NCBI RefSeq assembly: GCF_003576645.1 | Contig: NC_044922.1 | Location: 26,562,626-26,626,625, forward strand | Reading direction: 5' to 3' | DNA from: Ipomoea triloba | Taxonomy: Eukaryota; Streptophyta; Magnoliopsida; Solanales; Convolvulaceae | DNA: 64,000 nt | Part shown: positions 1 to 11,405 of the stretch, in pieces | How positions within the stretch are numbered: position 1 is the stretch's first letter | Layout of the letters: each line of letters opens with the position of its first letter | Notes under the pieces: model-generated | Seen by the model: only the letters and a program-made list of their open reading frames with translations | Databases searched by the model: none | Told to the model about the DNA's origin: nothing | Position numbers and translations under genes: made by a program

Positions 1-133
1 TAGTGGCGGTATTAATTAAGATTAACATCGATAAATTATGGATAGTAAATGTAAGACAAGAGCATAGATTAATGATACAAGATTGCACAAATGCACAAAG
101 CAAAGGCTTGTATTCCTAAAGTGAATTCACTAA
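1..133. other. Window edge, no gene seen
   Basis: AT-rich sequence with no supportable coding region. Its last 16 bases (118-133) are the left target-site copy of the SINE that follows. Confidence 0.5.
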
Positions 134-326
134 ACCTGGAGGGTGTGATTGAGTGGAAGGGACTCATTCGTCCTTAATCAAAGGTTAAGGGTTCGATCAT
201 TAACTTTTGGTATGGAGCAGCCTTAGATCTCCAGGCCAGCTGTCCCACCCAATTGAGTTGCCTACAATCCAGCGAGATATTAACCTGTGTCCGACGGTAG
301 AGACCCTGGGTTACACCCAAAAAGAA
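134..326 (+). mobile_element. tRNA-derived SINE with target-site duplication
   Basis: A 16-bp direct repeat, AAAGTGAATTCACTAA, lies at 118-133 and again at 327-342. The 193 bp between carries an internal pol III-like promoter: an A-box-like GATTGAGTGGAAGG near 147 and a B-box-like GGGTTCGATCATT near 190. It ends in an A-rich tail (ACCCAAAAAGA). Head, tail and flanking repeat together are the structure of a SINE inserted by LINE machinery. A 131-residue open frame across this element has no recognisable protein features and is not called as a gene. Confidence 0.7.
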
Positions 327-342
327 AAAGTGAATTCACTAA

Positions 343-1485
343 GGAAAAACAGTGTGCTACATCTATCTATTTATACTAATACTATGCTCATGATGAATAC
401 AAACCGGCACTCGACATATTCGTATCGCCTAGACGGTTGGCTCAGAGTCTTTTGCACTAGTTCAACGATCTTGGTTGACTTTGCTATCTCCTCGAGTAAG
501 TATATGCATTGGATTGCACTCAACTCACTACCATTCAACATCTGTGACTATCATGAAATCAAAATTTTTGACTATTCAATTATGAAAATTCAATCAAGTT
601 AATTTAAGAGTATCTCTAATTATGAGCCGAGTTTTGTTGGATTTTTTGCTTGTGCGTGTGTGGCATGACTTAGGAGAAAGGACATAGACAAAAATTCAAG
701 ATATACCACTATTTTGAGTTTTTTCCTTAAATTCTCAGAAAAGTTTTACAAAATTCACAATTGGTGCACATTGCACACGCCAACAACGCCCAATAGTCCA
801 CGCGTTTTTTGGGAGTGTTGAGTGATCGCCAACTTTTTTTTTTCCTTTTCTCTTTCCGCCAAGTGGCCAGACAACAACCCACAATCGAATACATTAAACA
901 AAAATTACATATTTATTACTTGTGAATTAATTGAATAAGATAAAAAAATCCATGAAATGGGATATGATAAGTTAAGGTGAAAAGTTTTGCAAGTTGCAAG
1001 TTATCCATTTGGGAAATTCATAAAAGCTTGAATTTTATTCAAGGATATTTATGGCAAAGAAAGCAGAAAGAGACAAGATGGTCCCCAGCAAAAGCAAATT
1101 CGACCGTTTAATTACCTAAACAAAAGAACCAAAATCGCAGAAGCAGAAATGACAGCTCCGCAGTAGTTTCTTTGTCTTCAAACTCGTAGAACGACTTGTC
1201 TACGTACGCAATCCTTAAACTTGCTCTTTCACGTGTTATCATCCCACGTTCACTTCGCAAATTTTTCGGTTTCTTGTATTGCTTTTCCCCTTTTCTCCTG
1301 CACAACTTTTTACCTTTCTTTTATTTTATTTTAATTATGAAGTTACATCTTAATTATATATGAAATCGGTGTTAAAGTAAAACAACACAAGAATGAAATG
1401 ATTGTTTCAAATTCACTAAAAGGTGCGTTTTGGTTAGTGATTAAAGTGGGTGAGGGGACATTACTCTATCCGTTCTTCAGATGGA
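343..1485. other. Intergenic, no gene seen
   Basis: AT-rich intergenic sequence. Around 611-900 it resembles the MITE family with a GC-rich centre seen at 20.0, 23.2, 28.2 and 43.9 kb: the start AAGAGTATCTCTAATTATG and a central GC-rich patch near 775-810. No second end could be defined. Short open frames have no recognisable content. Confidence 0.4.
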
Positions 1486-2040
1486 TTGCTTGGATGAATT
1501 GTAATTGGAGCAATTATAGTAGTCAATTGTTTCAACCATCGACATTTCAACTAAATGATTAAGGATCTGGTGAGAGTGGTGCAGGTGAAATGGTGCAACT
1601 ACTCCAAGCTTATTACTACTTGTATCTCAAACGAAGTCTAAGAATGGTTAGAGCGGTTTGGGTAGTCAATTGCACTTGCTCTAGTTGTTCTCTTGATAGA
1701 TTGCCTGGATGAATTACAATTGGACCAATTGTAGCGGTTTATTATTTCAGTCATCAAAATCTCAACTTAATGAGTAAGGATCTGGCCTGGTGATAGTGGT
1801 GCGGCCGATGAAATGGTCCAACAACTCCAACATTACCACTTCTACTCTCCCAAACGAAGTCTAAGAGTGATTAGAGCAAATTGGGCCGTTCATACTCTTT
1901 AATGACCACTTGGATGAATTATAGTTAGAGTGATTTGAGCAATTTACTATTCCAATTGCAAAAGATTTAAACTAGATGAATAAGGGTTCAATAAAAGTAG
2001 TGCGATTGGAATGGTCCAAGACTACAAGCTAAGCCTATGC
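1486..2040 (+). repeat. Diverged tandem repeat, about 212-bp unit, three copies
   Basis: Three units start near 1486, 1700 and 1910, each opening with TTGGATGAATT or TGGATGAATTA. Each continues through AAGGRTCTGG, a GAAATGGTSCAA stretch and CAAACGAAGTCTAAGA (the last is degraded in unit three). Copies differ by many substitutions and small indels, so the array is old. It starts just after GTGCGTTTTGGTTAGTG, a motif common at MITE ends, so it may be a transposon interior. No coding capacity is evident. Confidence 0.6.
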
Positions 2041-3061
2041 AAGATACCAATAACTTATGGTCCATGTGAAAGTAGTTTGAGTCTGCTTAAGTAAGGTCTA
2101 GGGTTTGAACTTTATAATTAAATCAACCTATATCAAAAGATGTATCTTAATTAAAATTTAATCAAAACTCAAGCTTAAAAGAATCATGAAGTTGTTTAAG
2201 CAAGTCTTGAATGAATTGAAGTATATATTCCATCTCAACTAAAAGCTTAAGCTGATAGTTGGATTGCAGATCCATATTTACATATGATATGCTCAACAGA
2301 ATGGAATATAGATATCAATGGAGGATGAATGGATGATAATGTAGGGTAGGTTAGGTGGTTAGACAATTTAAAGTGCTGTAAAACATCCAAGGCATGATGG
2401 ATCCGATAGTGTGCCAAAGTTTCCAACCAAATCAGGATCTCATAATGGAGCAGAGGCCAGCAGGATTTATGAAGCCTTCTTCTTCTTTTTTAAAAAATTA
2501 AGTGATAAGGAAACTATCATCACTATTTAAGAATGTGTACTAGGCAATTCCCGTTCTTCTGTAATAATCTGTAAACTATACAGAAAAGGTAAACTGCATA
2601 GGAAACCATATGTAACAGACTCTATTGAGAAAATGTTACTAAAAATCAAACTCATAACCTTTTATATAAGAATTATATTTCACTTATTTTGTACATAAAA
2701 AAAAAAAAAAAACTTTTTGCTTCAACTTGAAGCCCCATGCATTATACAGCTCATTTATTTATTTTAATCAATAAAGGTAAATACATTATACAGCTCATTT
2801 ATGGTGGAATGAATAATGGGACAAAGGAATGCAATTGTATAGGTGGCGAATATAACAGGTTGTTGGAAACTTTTTAATCGGTCCGAATTAATTATAAGCC
2901 ATGTTCAATTAATTAAAATGAGTTAAAGTACAAGTTTTGTCAAACAAAAATGGAAGAATTCCTATAAATTTTAGTCTATTTAATTATTTATAAATATTAT
3001 TTTTAAAAACAAAATAACTCTTCAAAAATGAAACTTTTTAAGTATCTTAAAGAGTATAATA
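2041..3061. other. Intergenic, no gene seen
   Basis: AT-rich sequence with a homopolymer A run near 2697-2712. No coding, RNA or clear transposon structure recognised. Confidence 0.4.
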
Positions 3062-3768
3062 GTATCTAATTTTTTAGTAACACATGTTGTGATGTGTTTG
3101 TGCATTCGAATGTTAGGAGGATGTGTCAATATTCTTCTGTGTATTCTAGGTAATCGTTATGTGTATTCCAGGCAATTCGAATGTTAGGAGGATGTGTCAA
3201 ATGTGTATTCCAGGCAATTCGAATGTTAGGAGGATGTGTCAATATTCTTCTGTGTATTCTAGGTAATCGTTATGTGTATTCCAGGCAATCATTCTGTGTA
3301 TTCTAGGTAATCGTTATGTGTATTCCAGGCAATCATTCTGTGTATTCTAGGTAATTGTTCTGTGTATTCCAGGCAATCATTCTGTGTATTCTAGGCAAAC
3401 CGTTCTGTGTATTCATGCTAGTAACACATGTTGTGATGTGTTTGTTCATTCGAATGTTTAAGAGAATGAGTTCTGTGTATTTTGTGTCAATATTCTATAT
3501 ATTCATGTTATTAATACAGGTTGTGATGTGTTTGTGCATTCGAATGTTAGGTGGATGAGTTATGTGTATTTTGTATCAATATTCTGTGTATTCTGAGCAA
3601 ACATTTTGTGTATTCTAAGATAATGATTATGTGTATTATAAATAATAAATTTCCTGGAGTCATTCGCGTCCGCGTCCACTAACATCGAAACGACGTCGTT
3701 TTGGAACAGGGTGCACATTGCTATGTCTGCCGTGGTGCACGATATAACGATTGCATTTTGACCCACTC
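3062..3768 (+). repeat. R1: palindrome-ended repeat element with tandem-array interior
   Basis: The interior (about 3085-3645) is an irregular array of the words TGTGTATTCTAGG, TGTGTATTCCAGGCAAT and CATTCGAATGTTAGGAGGATG. The right end (3694-3768) holds the palindrome AACGACGTCGTT and then a diverged terminal block, GGTGCACATTG, CCGTGGTGCAC and GATATAAC. That block lines up with the terminal block of R4 (GGTCCACACAG, CCATGGTCCAC, ACAATAATG). The left end is not recognisable, so the element is probably truncated. Membership of the R family is an inference from the shared end order. Confidence 0.5.
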
Positions 3769-4152
3769 CAAAATACGGAGTACTTAATAAAAGACAATAA
3801 ACTTCAATCCACTCAACCATGATTGTATACCATTAGTCCATTATGAGGGTGCAATTTTATAAAGATCCTTGTGCTGTCTGTTCACTGGTTACAGTTATGT
3901 TCAGCAAGGGGAAACAATGTGTTCAATTTCCATGAGTTTGGAAACCATCAGACCTCCCCAGGGAATAATATTATGTGGTACTCATCTATACAAGGATCAC
4001 CCACAATGTACAAAAGGAGGAAGGTGATCACAAAACAACCGGCTTATTTCCTGCAGAAACTGAGAATTATAATGCCCAACAACGGGCTCTCGAGGGAAAA
4101 AAATAAAATAACTAACAGAAAATGCTGCAGTTGCAGGCAAAGAATCGCCAGT
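3769..4152. other. 3' flank of MPPB
   Basis: Sequence downstream of the MPPB stop codon on the minus strand; it should hold the 3' UTR and polyadenylation site. Open frames here on the plus strand overlap the final MPPB exon in antisense and are not called. Confidence 0.4.
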
Positions 4153-7100
4153 TTAGTAGCGCAGCCAGTATGTCCTTCGTCTGAACCAGTTATAATCGGG
4201 CAAACCTTGGATTGGTCCCCGGGCTGATATTGCAACATCCTGTGACAGTGAGGAAAGTTCGCATTCAAGAATTACGGACTGTGTAAAATAAAAAATGAAG
4301 CTATGTATATAAAGTGTAAGCATGCACATAGCGGGAAGATATGTTCTTCGAAAACCTCCCTCTACAGAAGGGAGAAAAAAACAGCCATTACCTGTAGTGA
4401 CAATTAGTTGGCGTTTGGTTTATAAAATAGATTGGGAATGGAATAGTATTCCATGGAATAGGTCTAATCCGCCATTTGGTTCTTCTTTATTCCTATTCCT
4501 ATTCCTTCTGGAATCTTATTCTTATTCCCTCTATTTTCATTTTTGTGAATCAAATGCCACATTAGGCTTTGTGAAGCTCAAGATCACGATTAACTACTGA
4601 TTTCCAAATGAACTAGCTTCTTTGTTTTTCTTATTAAAAACACAATCGCGTCTAGTATTTACCTCCAGGTGTTTCATCACTAGAGAAATGTTGTAAAACG
4701 AATACAAACAAGTCAAAATCTGAAGGCATACCCGGTCAAAAATAAAACGGTTGGCAACTCTTTTGATGGTGTTAGCATCCACAGCATCGATTCTGGCAAA
4801 TAATTCAGCATATGGCATTCTTCGACCATAGGTGATTAACTACAAAAAAATAAAAATAAAAATAAAAATCACTTGTAAGTGTAACTAAGCTCAAAACGTC
4901 AAGGCTGCCAACTCTGACTAAACATCAAGTTGACATTCAATCTTCTAATACCCTATAATGCATCTGCAGTCAATATCTATATCTATTGGGTAATAAAAAA
5001 TGCATAATCATAACAGGAAATGCTTGTTGCCACTTGTATACAACGTTCCTGAAGATTTCATGGTGAATTTCCCTTTTACAAGAGGTAAGACACACTGTAG
5101 CACTCTAAGACGGAAGAATGCCAACAGGATCATAGAGCAGCCAGTCAAACATCTAAAAACCAATTACTTACTCACCAAAGCAATAAACATGGTTTTTCAA
5201 ATGGCAATAAACTATATCATTCATGAGAAAACAACAAAAAACTTCGGTCCAAAATGTGGCTAAACTACTTCCACTGCAATTAGAAATATATCAGCTGTTT
5301 TTACATTCTGCTATAAAATGTACCTGACGTCCAATGTCTTCAGCAGCTGGGCTTGGTCCATCAATATGGAGCATCAAGGAAGATTTTAGCTGTAAAAGAC
5401 ATGTCACTTGCGCACCATTTGAAAAGGTTCTCTAGAGAGAGAGAGAAGAGAGGGGGGGGGGGGGGGNNNNNNNNNNNNNNNNNNNNNNNNNNNNNNNNNN
5501 NNNNNNNNNNNNNNNNNNNNNNNNNNNNNNNNNNNNNNNNNNNNNNNNNNNNNNNNNNNNNNNNNNNNNNNNNNNNNNNNNNNNNNNNNNNNNNNNNNNN
5601 NNNNNNNNNNNNNNNNNNNNNNNNNNNNNNNNNNNNNNNNNNNNNNNNNNNNNNNNNNNNNNNNNNNNNNNNNNNNNNNGGGGGGGGGGGGGGGGGGTAT
5701 GAACAGCCATTTAGGCACAAGTACCTGATTACGAGCACGGATGACATCAGCTTCTGATACTCGGTAGCACAACTTGGATATATCATACATTATTGCATAA
5801 GCTAAGTCATCCAAGCAATCAGGCTGGGAAAGCAGAAGTATAGAAAAAGTTAAAAACTTAGGATTTGCTCAACTATGTCATCATCATTAAGAAATACACA
5901 TCACTCTTCCCTCCCCACTTATCATGGAAGTTTGTCACTATGGTCAACAGTGAACAGTGGAAAATGTGCATGAACCAATAGACTTTTCAGACTTAACATA
6001 AAATGCACAGAAACAGAAATATTTAAGAGGAGCAGAACAAACATAATGAAGACCCCCTATTCGTTCTTAGTTCTTCCTTCATTTTCAGCTTTAGAAAGGG
6101 GGCAGGGACTATTGAAATCTGGGAACTCTCAATCTAGAAACTATTCTCATGCTCTCTTTCTCCCAAGCTTCCATTAGCAATAAACACAAGAAACTAGTAG
6201 CAGAAAAGTTGATTCTTGATCTATCCACAGTCTAAGAGATCTATAAAGCTTATTCTCTTTAGTATCAAAAAACAAAAGTTTCTCATAATAAATAGAAAAA
6301 ATAATAATAAAATTGCAGTCATTTAATAAACATGTGGCACAGAAATTATTAGAAAGTGTAAAGCCCTCATTCATTAATTGGAATGCTTGGTGCCTAGCAG
6401 AATATTGTTACTTCTTAAGCACCATAAGTTCCCAAACAATTCTAGCTTACAAAATTATATTCATGGCTCAAGTCTCCCTTAAACCCCATCTATTTTTTCA
6501 TCACTTATCATTTCCTACATGAGAGTCAGCTGCAGCTTTTGTATGCAAAATTACCCAAATTAACTCATTTACTTCCATGTCTCAATAAGAGAATCTCAAC
6601 ATGCTTTGAAGTTCAAACATATAGAAAGTCCAAAGAGAACACACAAATTTGATAATATGCAATACAAGCAAATAGGAATTTTCAGTACAATCTACTAACA
6701 GAAGAGAGTTATAGCAAATGCTCTTTCAAGGGCAAAACACATACTCCAATATATTTTGGACTTACTTTGGCTTCAGCATAGACACCAAAAAGCCCCGTAT
6801 CTTTATAGTTGGTATTAAAAGCCATCACACTCTCAGCAATTTCATTAATTGCCACTCTCTGTACAAGCTCTGAACTGTTTATAGAACACATAGACACACA
6901 TAACAACGTAATCAGGATAATAGTCAAACCACATGAAATCCAAGAAACACAAATGGAATGAAATCCTTCCAGCAATGCCCTATTAAGATAATAGCAGAGA
7001 ACAAAATGCATGGAGGTGTTTAGCAATAAGACCAACCCATTATGCTTTCCCCCTCCACAGTATTTGTTCCATGATCCCAGCATTTGTTGAATGACCATCA

Positions 7101-9194
7101 AAGCAGTGGAATCAGGGTCTGTCCATGATGCTCCACTGAAAGCAACAGCAAATTGAGCAAGAGGCAGATCATCATCAATGATTCGGACCTGTATTTTTTT
7201 GTAAAATATAACATTAAGTATCAAAGGTGCCAAAATGAAAAAATAATGACATAAAATGTGTACATCACAAACTTCCATCACACCTCTGAACCAGTGAATA
7301 TTGCTGGCTCTTTTGCAACCAACTTAGACGTGGTAACAGGGTTAGCCGATAGTTTTGTGAAAAGCTTCTTCACTTGCTCAACCACATCCTCATGTTTTAT
7401 GGCTCCAGCAGCCGATACCACCTGAAGCAAATAAAATAAGATACAAAATAATGATAGATTCACAGAAAACATTAAAAGTACATAATGAAAACTGCATTCA
7501 TAAAAAATAAGAACTTCAAAGCAATTTTAAAAATCATCAAAACTATTTCATTAACACTATTCAAATACCATTCTGTGAGGAGCATAGTGCGTTGAAATGT
7601 AATCCTGAATATCTTCCTTGGTTATTTTATTGATGTTCTCAACTGGTCCCAGAATCGTTCTACCCAAAGGAGTGTACTGGAATGCGGTGGCATGTAACTG
7701 GTCAAAAATGACTTCCTCAGGATGTCCTTCTACCTACAAGAAAAATTCTTTCAGAAAATGAGATCCAGGTTTCTCAACCATAAGAAAGACAGTGAATAAA
7801 TAAATACTGCATATTCAAGTAAACTGCGAATTTGAAGTCAAGACATTCATCAGATTGCATTATTAGGGCACATGATTCTTGCCCATCAGAAGACAGGAAC
7901 AAAATAGTGAACAATGTTTCTGGAAGGAACACTTTGCTTAATCGTTTGACATCTCAATTACCTATCCTATTTATTAAAGAAGTTTTAAAAATCTGGTGGA
8001 ATTATTTGTTTTTTAGCTGTGTGGCTTTCCTTTTTTTTTTTTTAGTGGGGATGGGGGATTTGTTACTACAGAGTAATTTTTTAATTCAATTTCCTTGACA
8101 AGCATTTCATTAATAGAATAGCTATCACAATATTCTGATTAGGCTTAGCATGCACTATGAAGCACCAGCATCATAACAGACAGTCTGAACTGTGTTTATT
8201 CATCTAGGTATAGGTCCCTTATGACAAAATTAATGATTATAAATTATGATTATACTATGTTACCTTGAATTATAAATAATCCGCTATGGCGCTATCAAAG
8301 CTAGTGGTGCTTATGGATCATTGCCTAAAAGTCTAAAACAAACTAAAAAGTGTGTACAATGCATAATTTTCGCTAAACATGTAAAAAGTAGTAACTTTTG
8401 TTATGAAATAGTCTCCATAACAAAATCAAATAGTAGTAATAATTATGAATTACCAGCATAATATGTTAACTAAGATTAAACAACGTTTAAACGCTTCAAA
8501 TATTGGAGCAAAAATAAAATCAGCATACCTCCTCCATTTCGCGGAGAATCACATTGCGTTCGCGGTCAATATTTCCCTGCTCGAACTTCGAATTCTGCAA
8601 AATGTCAGACAGAAGATCAAGCGCCTGAGGCACATCCTTGCTTTGGACCTTGGCATAGTACGTGGTCATCTCCCTCGAAGTGTAAGCATTCAAGTGTCCA
8701 CCCATGTTCTCAATCTCCTCCTCCAATGTCCTCTGTGTCCGCTTATCGGTCCCTTTGAAGATCATGTGCTCGAGGAAATGCGCGACTCCATTGTTCTCGT
8801 CAGTCTCGAACCGCGATCCGGCGTCGATCCACACTCCCACGGTGGCGGTTTTGGCAGCGAGATTGGACTCCGTGGCGACTCGGAGCCCGTTGGGGAGAGT
8901 GGTCACTTTAGTCTCGGGGGCGGAGAGGATCGGCGCGTGGTTGGTTTCGACAGGGTGGGGCGAGTTGTACTTGAGGAACCTCAGGTCCGGTCTCCCGAGT
9001 CGCTTGAGCTTCGATTTCACGCTCTCGGCTAATCGGTCGTAGATCATGAACTCCGGAGGAGGCGGGGAGGCCGGTGCCGGAGCTTCGGAAGCCTGAGCTA
9101 GAGACTGCGAGGCGGATCGAGTAGACTGGCTTAGGCACGACGGAGCCAATGTCCGAGAGCGGCGCGTGAATGATAGCAGGTGGCGCGTCGCCAT
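4153..9194 (-). CDS. MPPB: Mitochondrial processing peptidase subunit beta, nine coding exons
   Basis: Catalytic subunit of the M16-family peptidase that removes presequences from imported mitochondrial proteins; in plants it is also a core subunit of the cytochrome bc1 complex. Exons, in order: 9194-8529, 7733-7569, 7421-7284, 7188-7037, 6874-6766, 5823-5725, 5389-5324, 4839-4732 and 4239-4153. All junctions are GT/AG, frames match, and the spliced length is 529 residues, usual for plant MPPB. An Arg/Ser-rich presequence precedes the core. The zinc site is visible: HFLEH at residues 139-143, and Glu219 exactly 76 residues after the second His. The frame extends upstream of the chosen start, but ATG 9194 begins the family-like MATRHLLSF. 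The C-terminus keeps the family-type ending WFRRRTYW. No coding defect seen. The 5705-bp region upstream is transposon-rich, with R2 only 98 bp from the ATG. Confidence 0.95.
4407..4561. mobile_element. Tourist-like MITE in the last MPPB intron
   Basis: A 155-bp element flanked by TTA (4404-4406 and 4562-4564), as in PIF/Harbinger MITEs. The ends are imperfect inverted repeats: GTTGGCGTTTGG on the left and, read inward, TGTGGCATTTGA on the right. The interior is made of GGAAT/ATTCC words that can fold back on themselves. It lies between MPPB exons 8 and 9 and should be removed by splicing. Confidence 0.6.
5450..5697. other. Poly-G tract around an assembly gap in MPPB intron 6
   Basis: A GA-rich stretch leads into a G run, then 213 N (5467-5679), then another run of 18 G. 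The true tract length is unknown. It lies wholly inside the intron between exons 6 and 7, so the coding sequence is unaffected. Apparent Gly- or Pro-rich frames here are artefacts of the G run and the gap. Confidence 0.85.
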
Positions 9195-9291
9195 GGTTAA
9201 CGATTGCTTGAGCTTTTCGTTCGCAGTTGAAATCCACTGTGCGATAAAACTGATGACGAGAGTGAGAGTGAAGATGACTTCCGGAAGGCGA

Positions 9292-9815
9292 GGGTTGTTA
9301 TGCCGTGGACCCCAGGTCAGTAAAGGTGGACCTGAATCTATATTCACCTATACTATATTTTATATTCACATACACTATACTCTATATTCACAATTTGTAA
9401 ACTCCACATTCACACATTACTGGATTATATATTTAGTAACTATATTGCCACTGTTATGCATTCACACATTCAAAATTCTATATTCACAGGTTATATATTC
9501 CATATTTACAACTTGAGAACTCCACATCCACACATTACAAGGCTACAAGTTGCTAGAACTTCTTAACTCTATTATAGATTCACAAATTCATAACTCTACA
9601 TTCACGATTTCTATACTTCATATTCACAATTTGAAACCTCCGCATTCACACATTTCTGGGCAACTCTACATTCATACAATCATAAATCTACATTCATGAT
9701 TTCTATACTCTACATTCACACTTTGAAACCTCTACATTCACACATTTTTGGACAACTCTATATTCAACAATATGTTTACTAATTTAAAAAAAAAAACAAA
9801 ACAAAAATGATGTCA
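9292..9815 (+). repeat. R2: repeat element with TTCACA array, upstream of MPPB
   Basis: Flanked by the 10-bp direct repeat CGGAAGGCGA (9282-9291 and 9816-9825). It opens with GGGTTGTTATGCCGTGGACC and an inverted GGTCAG/AAGGTGGACC block, then an array of words such as TATATTCACAATTTG, ACTCCACATTCACACATT and ACTCTACATTCA down to about 9770. It closes in an A-rich stretch. R7 starts with the same GTTGTTATGCC and carries a related array. The A-rich right end could also suit a retroposed element. It starts 98 bp from the MPPB start codon. Confidence 0.6.
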
Positions 9816-9991
9816 CGGAAGGCGACTATTGGGTCAAACTAAGTATTGGGCCATTTGAGCCTGAGTAGATCATTTTGGGCTTTAAGCCCAAAAGGGCCTT
9901 ACGAAATCAGAAGCCCAAGTCTTGAAGGCCGGACGGGTATCCACTAACACTTAAGGACCTATAACCTATGCAGGCCTTAGTAGTTAATATT

Positions 9992-10293
9992 GACAAATTA
10001 TTGTGTGACCACCGTCCAAAACGATGTCGCTGAATTTTATGAGTTAGAATAATGTACATTATATGTTAGAATAATGAAACTTTTGGAGTAAGAAACGCAC
10101 ATTATATATTAGAACAATGTACATTATGAATTAGAATAATGAAATTTCTGAGATAAGATAACGTGCATTATGTGTTAGAATGATGTACATTATGAGTTAT
10201 AAAAATATATATTACAGCAGCGGATCGCGTGAAAAAAAAAAAAGAAGACGCGAAACGACGTCGGTTTTGGATCATGGTCCACACAACAAGTAT
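9992..10293 (+). repeat. R3: repeat element with AATGTACATTAT array
   Basis: Flanked by the 11-bp direct repeat TAGTTAATATT (9981-9991 and 10294-10304). The left end is GACAAATTATTGTGTGACC, followed by CCAAAACGATGTCGCTG. The right end, read inward, is TTGTTGTGTGGACCATG, then CCAAAACCGACGTCGTTTCG. Between lie several copies of a 22-25-bp unit built on AATGTACATTATGAGTTAGAA. Inverted ends plus a 10-11-bp target repeat fit a Mutator-like non-autonomous element, but no transposase is present. Confidence 0.65.
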
Positions 10294-10615
10294 TAGTTAA
10301 TATTCACAATAGAAAAACTTCAATGCTCTATTAACCATATTCACATATTTAAAATTAACACTCATAATTCAATTAGTTGATCAATGATCGACTTATGATT
10401 ATTTGGTAGTAAAAATTGTAATAGGCGTACTTGTATTCCTATGGTAGGTTACCTTTGGTAAAATTATTGCACATAAGTACTAGTCTGGGGTAATTTACTT
10501 TGTTGTAAATTGGATGATAACCGTCATAATTCATGAGTATAGTCACTTTGGTCCTCATGTTTTTTGTCCCCTACCTCTTAACAAAATCATTCATATAAAT
10601 TTTATGAGTAATTTG

Positions 10616-10667
<52 letters not shown>

Positions 10668-11204
10668 ACATATATATTAATTATTGCAACAAACTACTCA
10701 AAATATTTTATATTTTTGTTAAAATATTTACATTATTGGATTTTATATCATTTTTAGATAGATACACATGGCAAATGAATAGTCTATGAAATTCATAAAT
10801 GAGTAAAAATGCATTTGAAAGAAGTAAAAAACAAAAAAAAATTCATGTATAGTTTTTCAACCTATTTGAATTAGTTAATTATGTGTTATATTCAACTATT
10901 TAAAAAATGAAGTATAAATTATTTTGATAGATTTTTTTGGTAAAATTTATTTTGATAGATTGATTCTATGATCTTTAATTCCATATAAAAGTTTAATAAC
11001 ACATATCAAAATATGATCGATTAATTTTATTTATTTATAAACGTTAACATACAAACATGGGGTTGTAAAATATGGAACATATTATACATGATTGATAAGA
11101 TGAGGTAAGACAATAAATGTATTTTTGTTATCATGGATCTATGAAAGGTACAAGGTTGACAGTGAGATCTCATCAACTGGTTAAAGTGCATGCAAGACTT
11201 TTTT
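10294..11204. repeat. Intergenic with a (TA)n microsatellite
   Basis: AT-rich intergenic DNA with a (TA) run at about 10619-10665. The Tyr/Ile-alternating open frame across it is a translation of the microsatellite. Confidence 0.7.
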
Positions 11205-11393
11205 TTTTTTTTGAATAATACTAACTCTATTACAATGCAGTATCTGTTCATAACTACTTTCTCAACCTATTGAAGCACAAGAGTCAGTATTGCCTCCACT
11301 GAGGCTTTCTCAACCTATTGAAGCACAAGAGTCACTCCACTGAGGCTCGAACCTACCACCTCCCGTATAAAGGGAAGGGTTTGATACCACTGG
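11205..11393 (-). mobile_element. SINE (minus orientation) with poly(A) tail
   Basis: Read on the minus strand, the element runs from GTGGTATCAAACCC, through a clear B-box GTAGGTTCGAGCCTC, to a body in which GACTCTTGTGCTTCAATAGG occurs twice. It ends in a run of about 14 A (the T run near 11198-11211). The flanks ACTGGTTAAAGTGCATGCAAG and ACTGGTTAAAGTGCAAGC form an imperfect target-site repeat. The copy at 32803-32912 shares the TTGTGCTTCAA segment. The internal doubling of about 47 bp is unusual for a SINE body. Confidence 0.6.
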
Positions 11394-11405
11394 TTAAAGT
11401 GCAAG

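Noticed and set aside
207..602. 131-residue open frame overlapping the first SINE
   Set aside because: It starts within the SINE and has no domain, signal or codon pattern; the SINE explains half of it.
3085..3645. CRISPR-like array
   Set aside because: Regularly recurring words suggested it, but spacing is irregular, spacers are not unique, and the sequence is plant nuclear DNA; R1 explains it.
5353..5814. Gly- or Pro-rich frames across 5.35-5.81 kb
   Set aside because: They are translations of a G run and N gap inside an MPPB intron; the flanking residues are MPPB exons 6 and 7.
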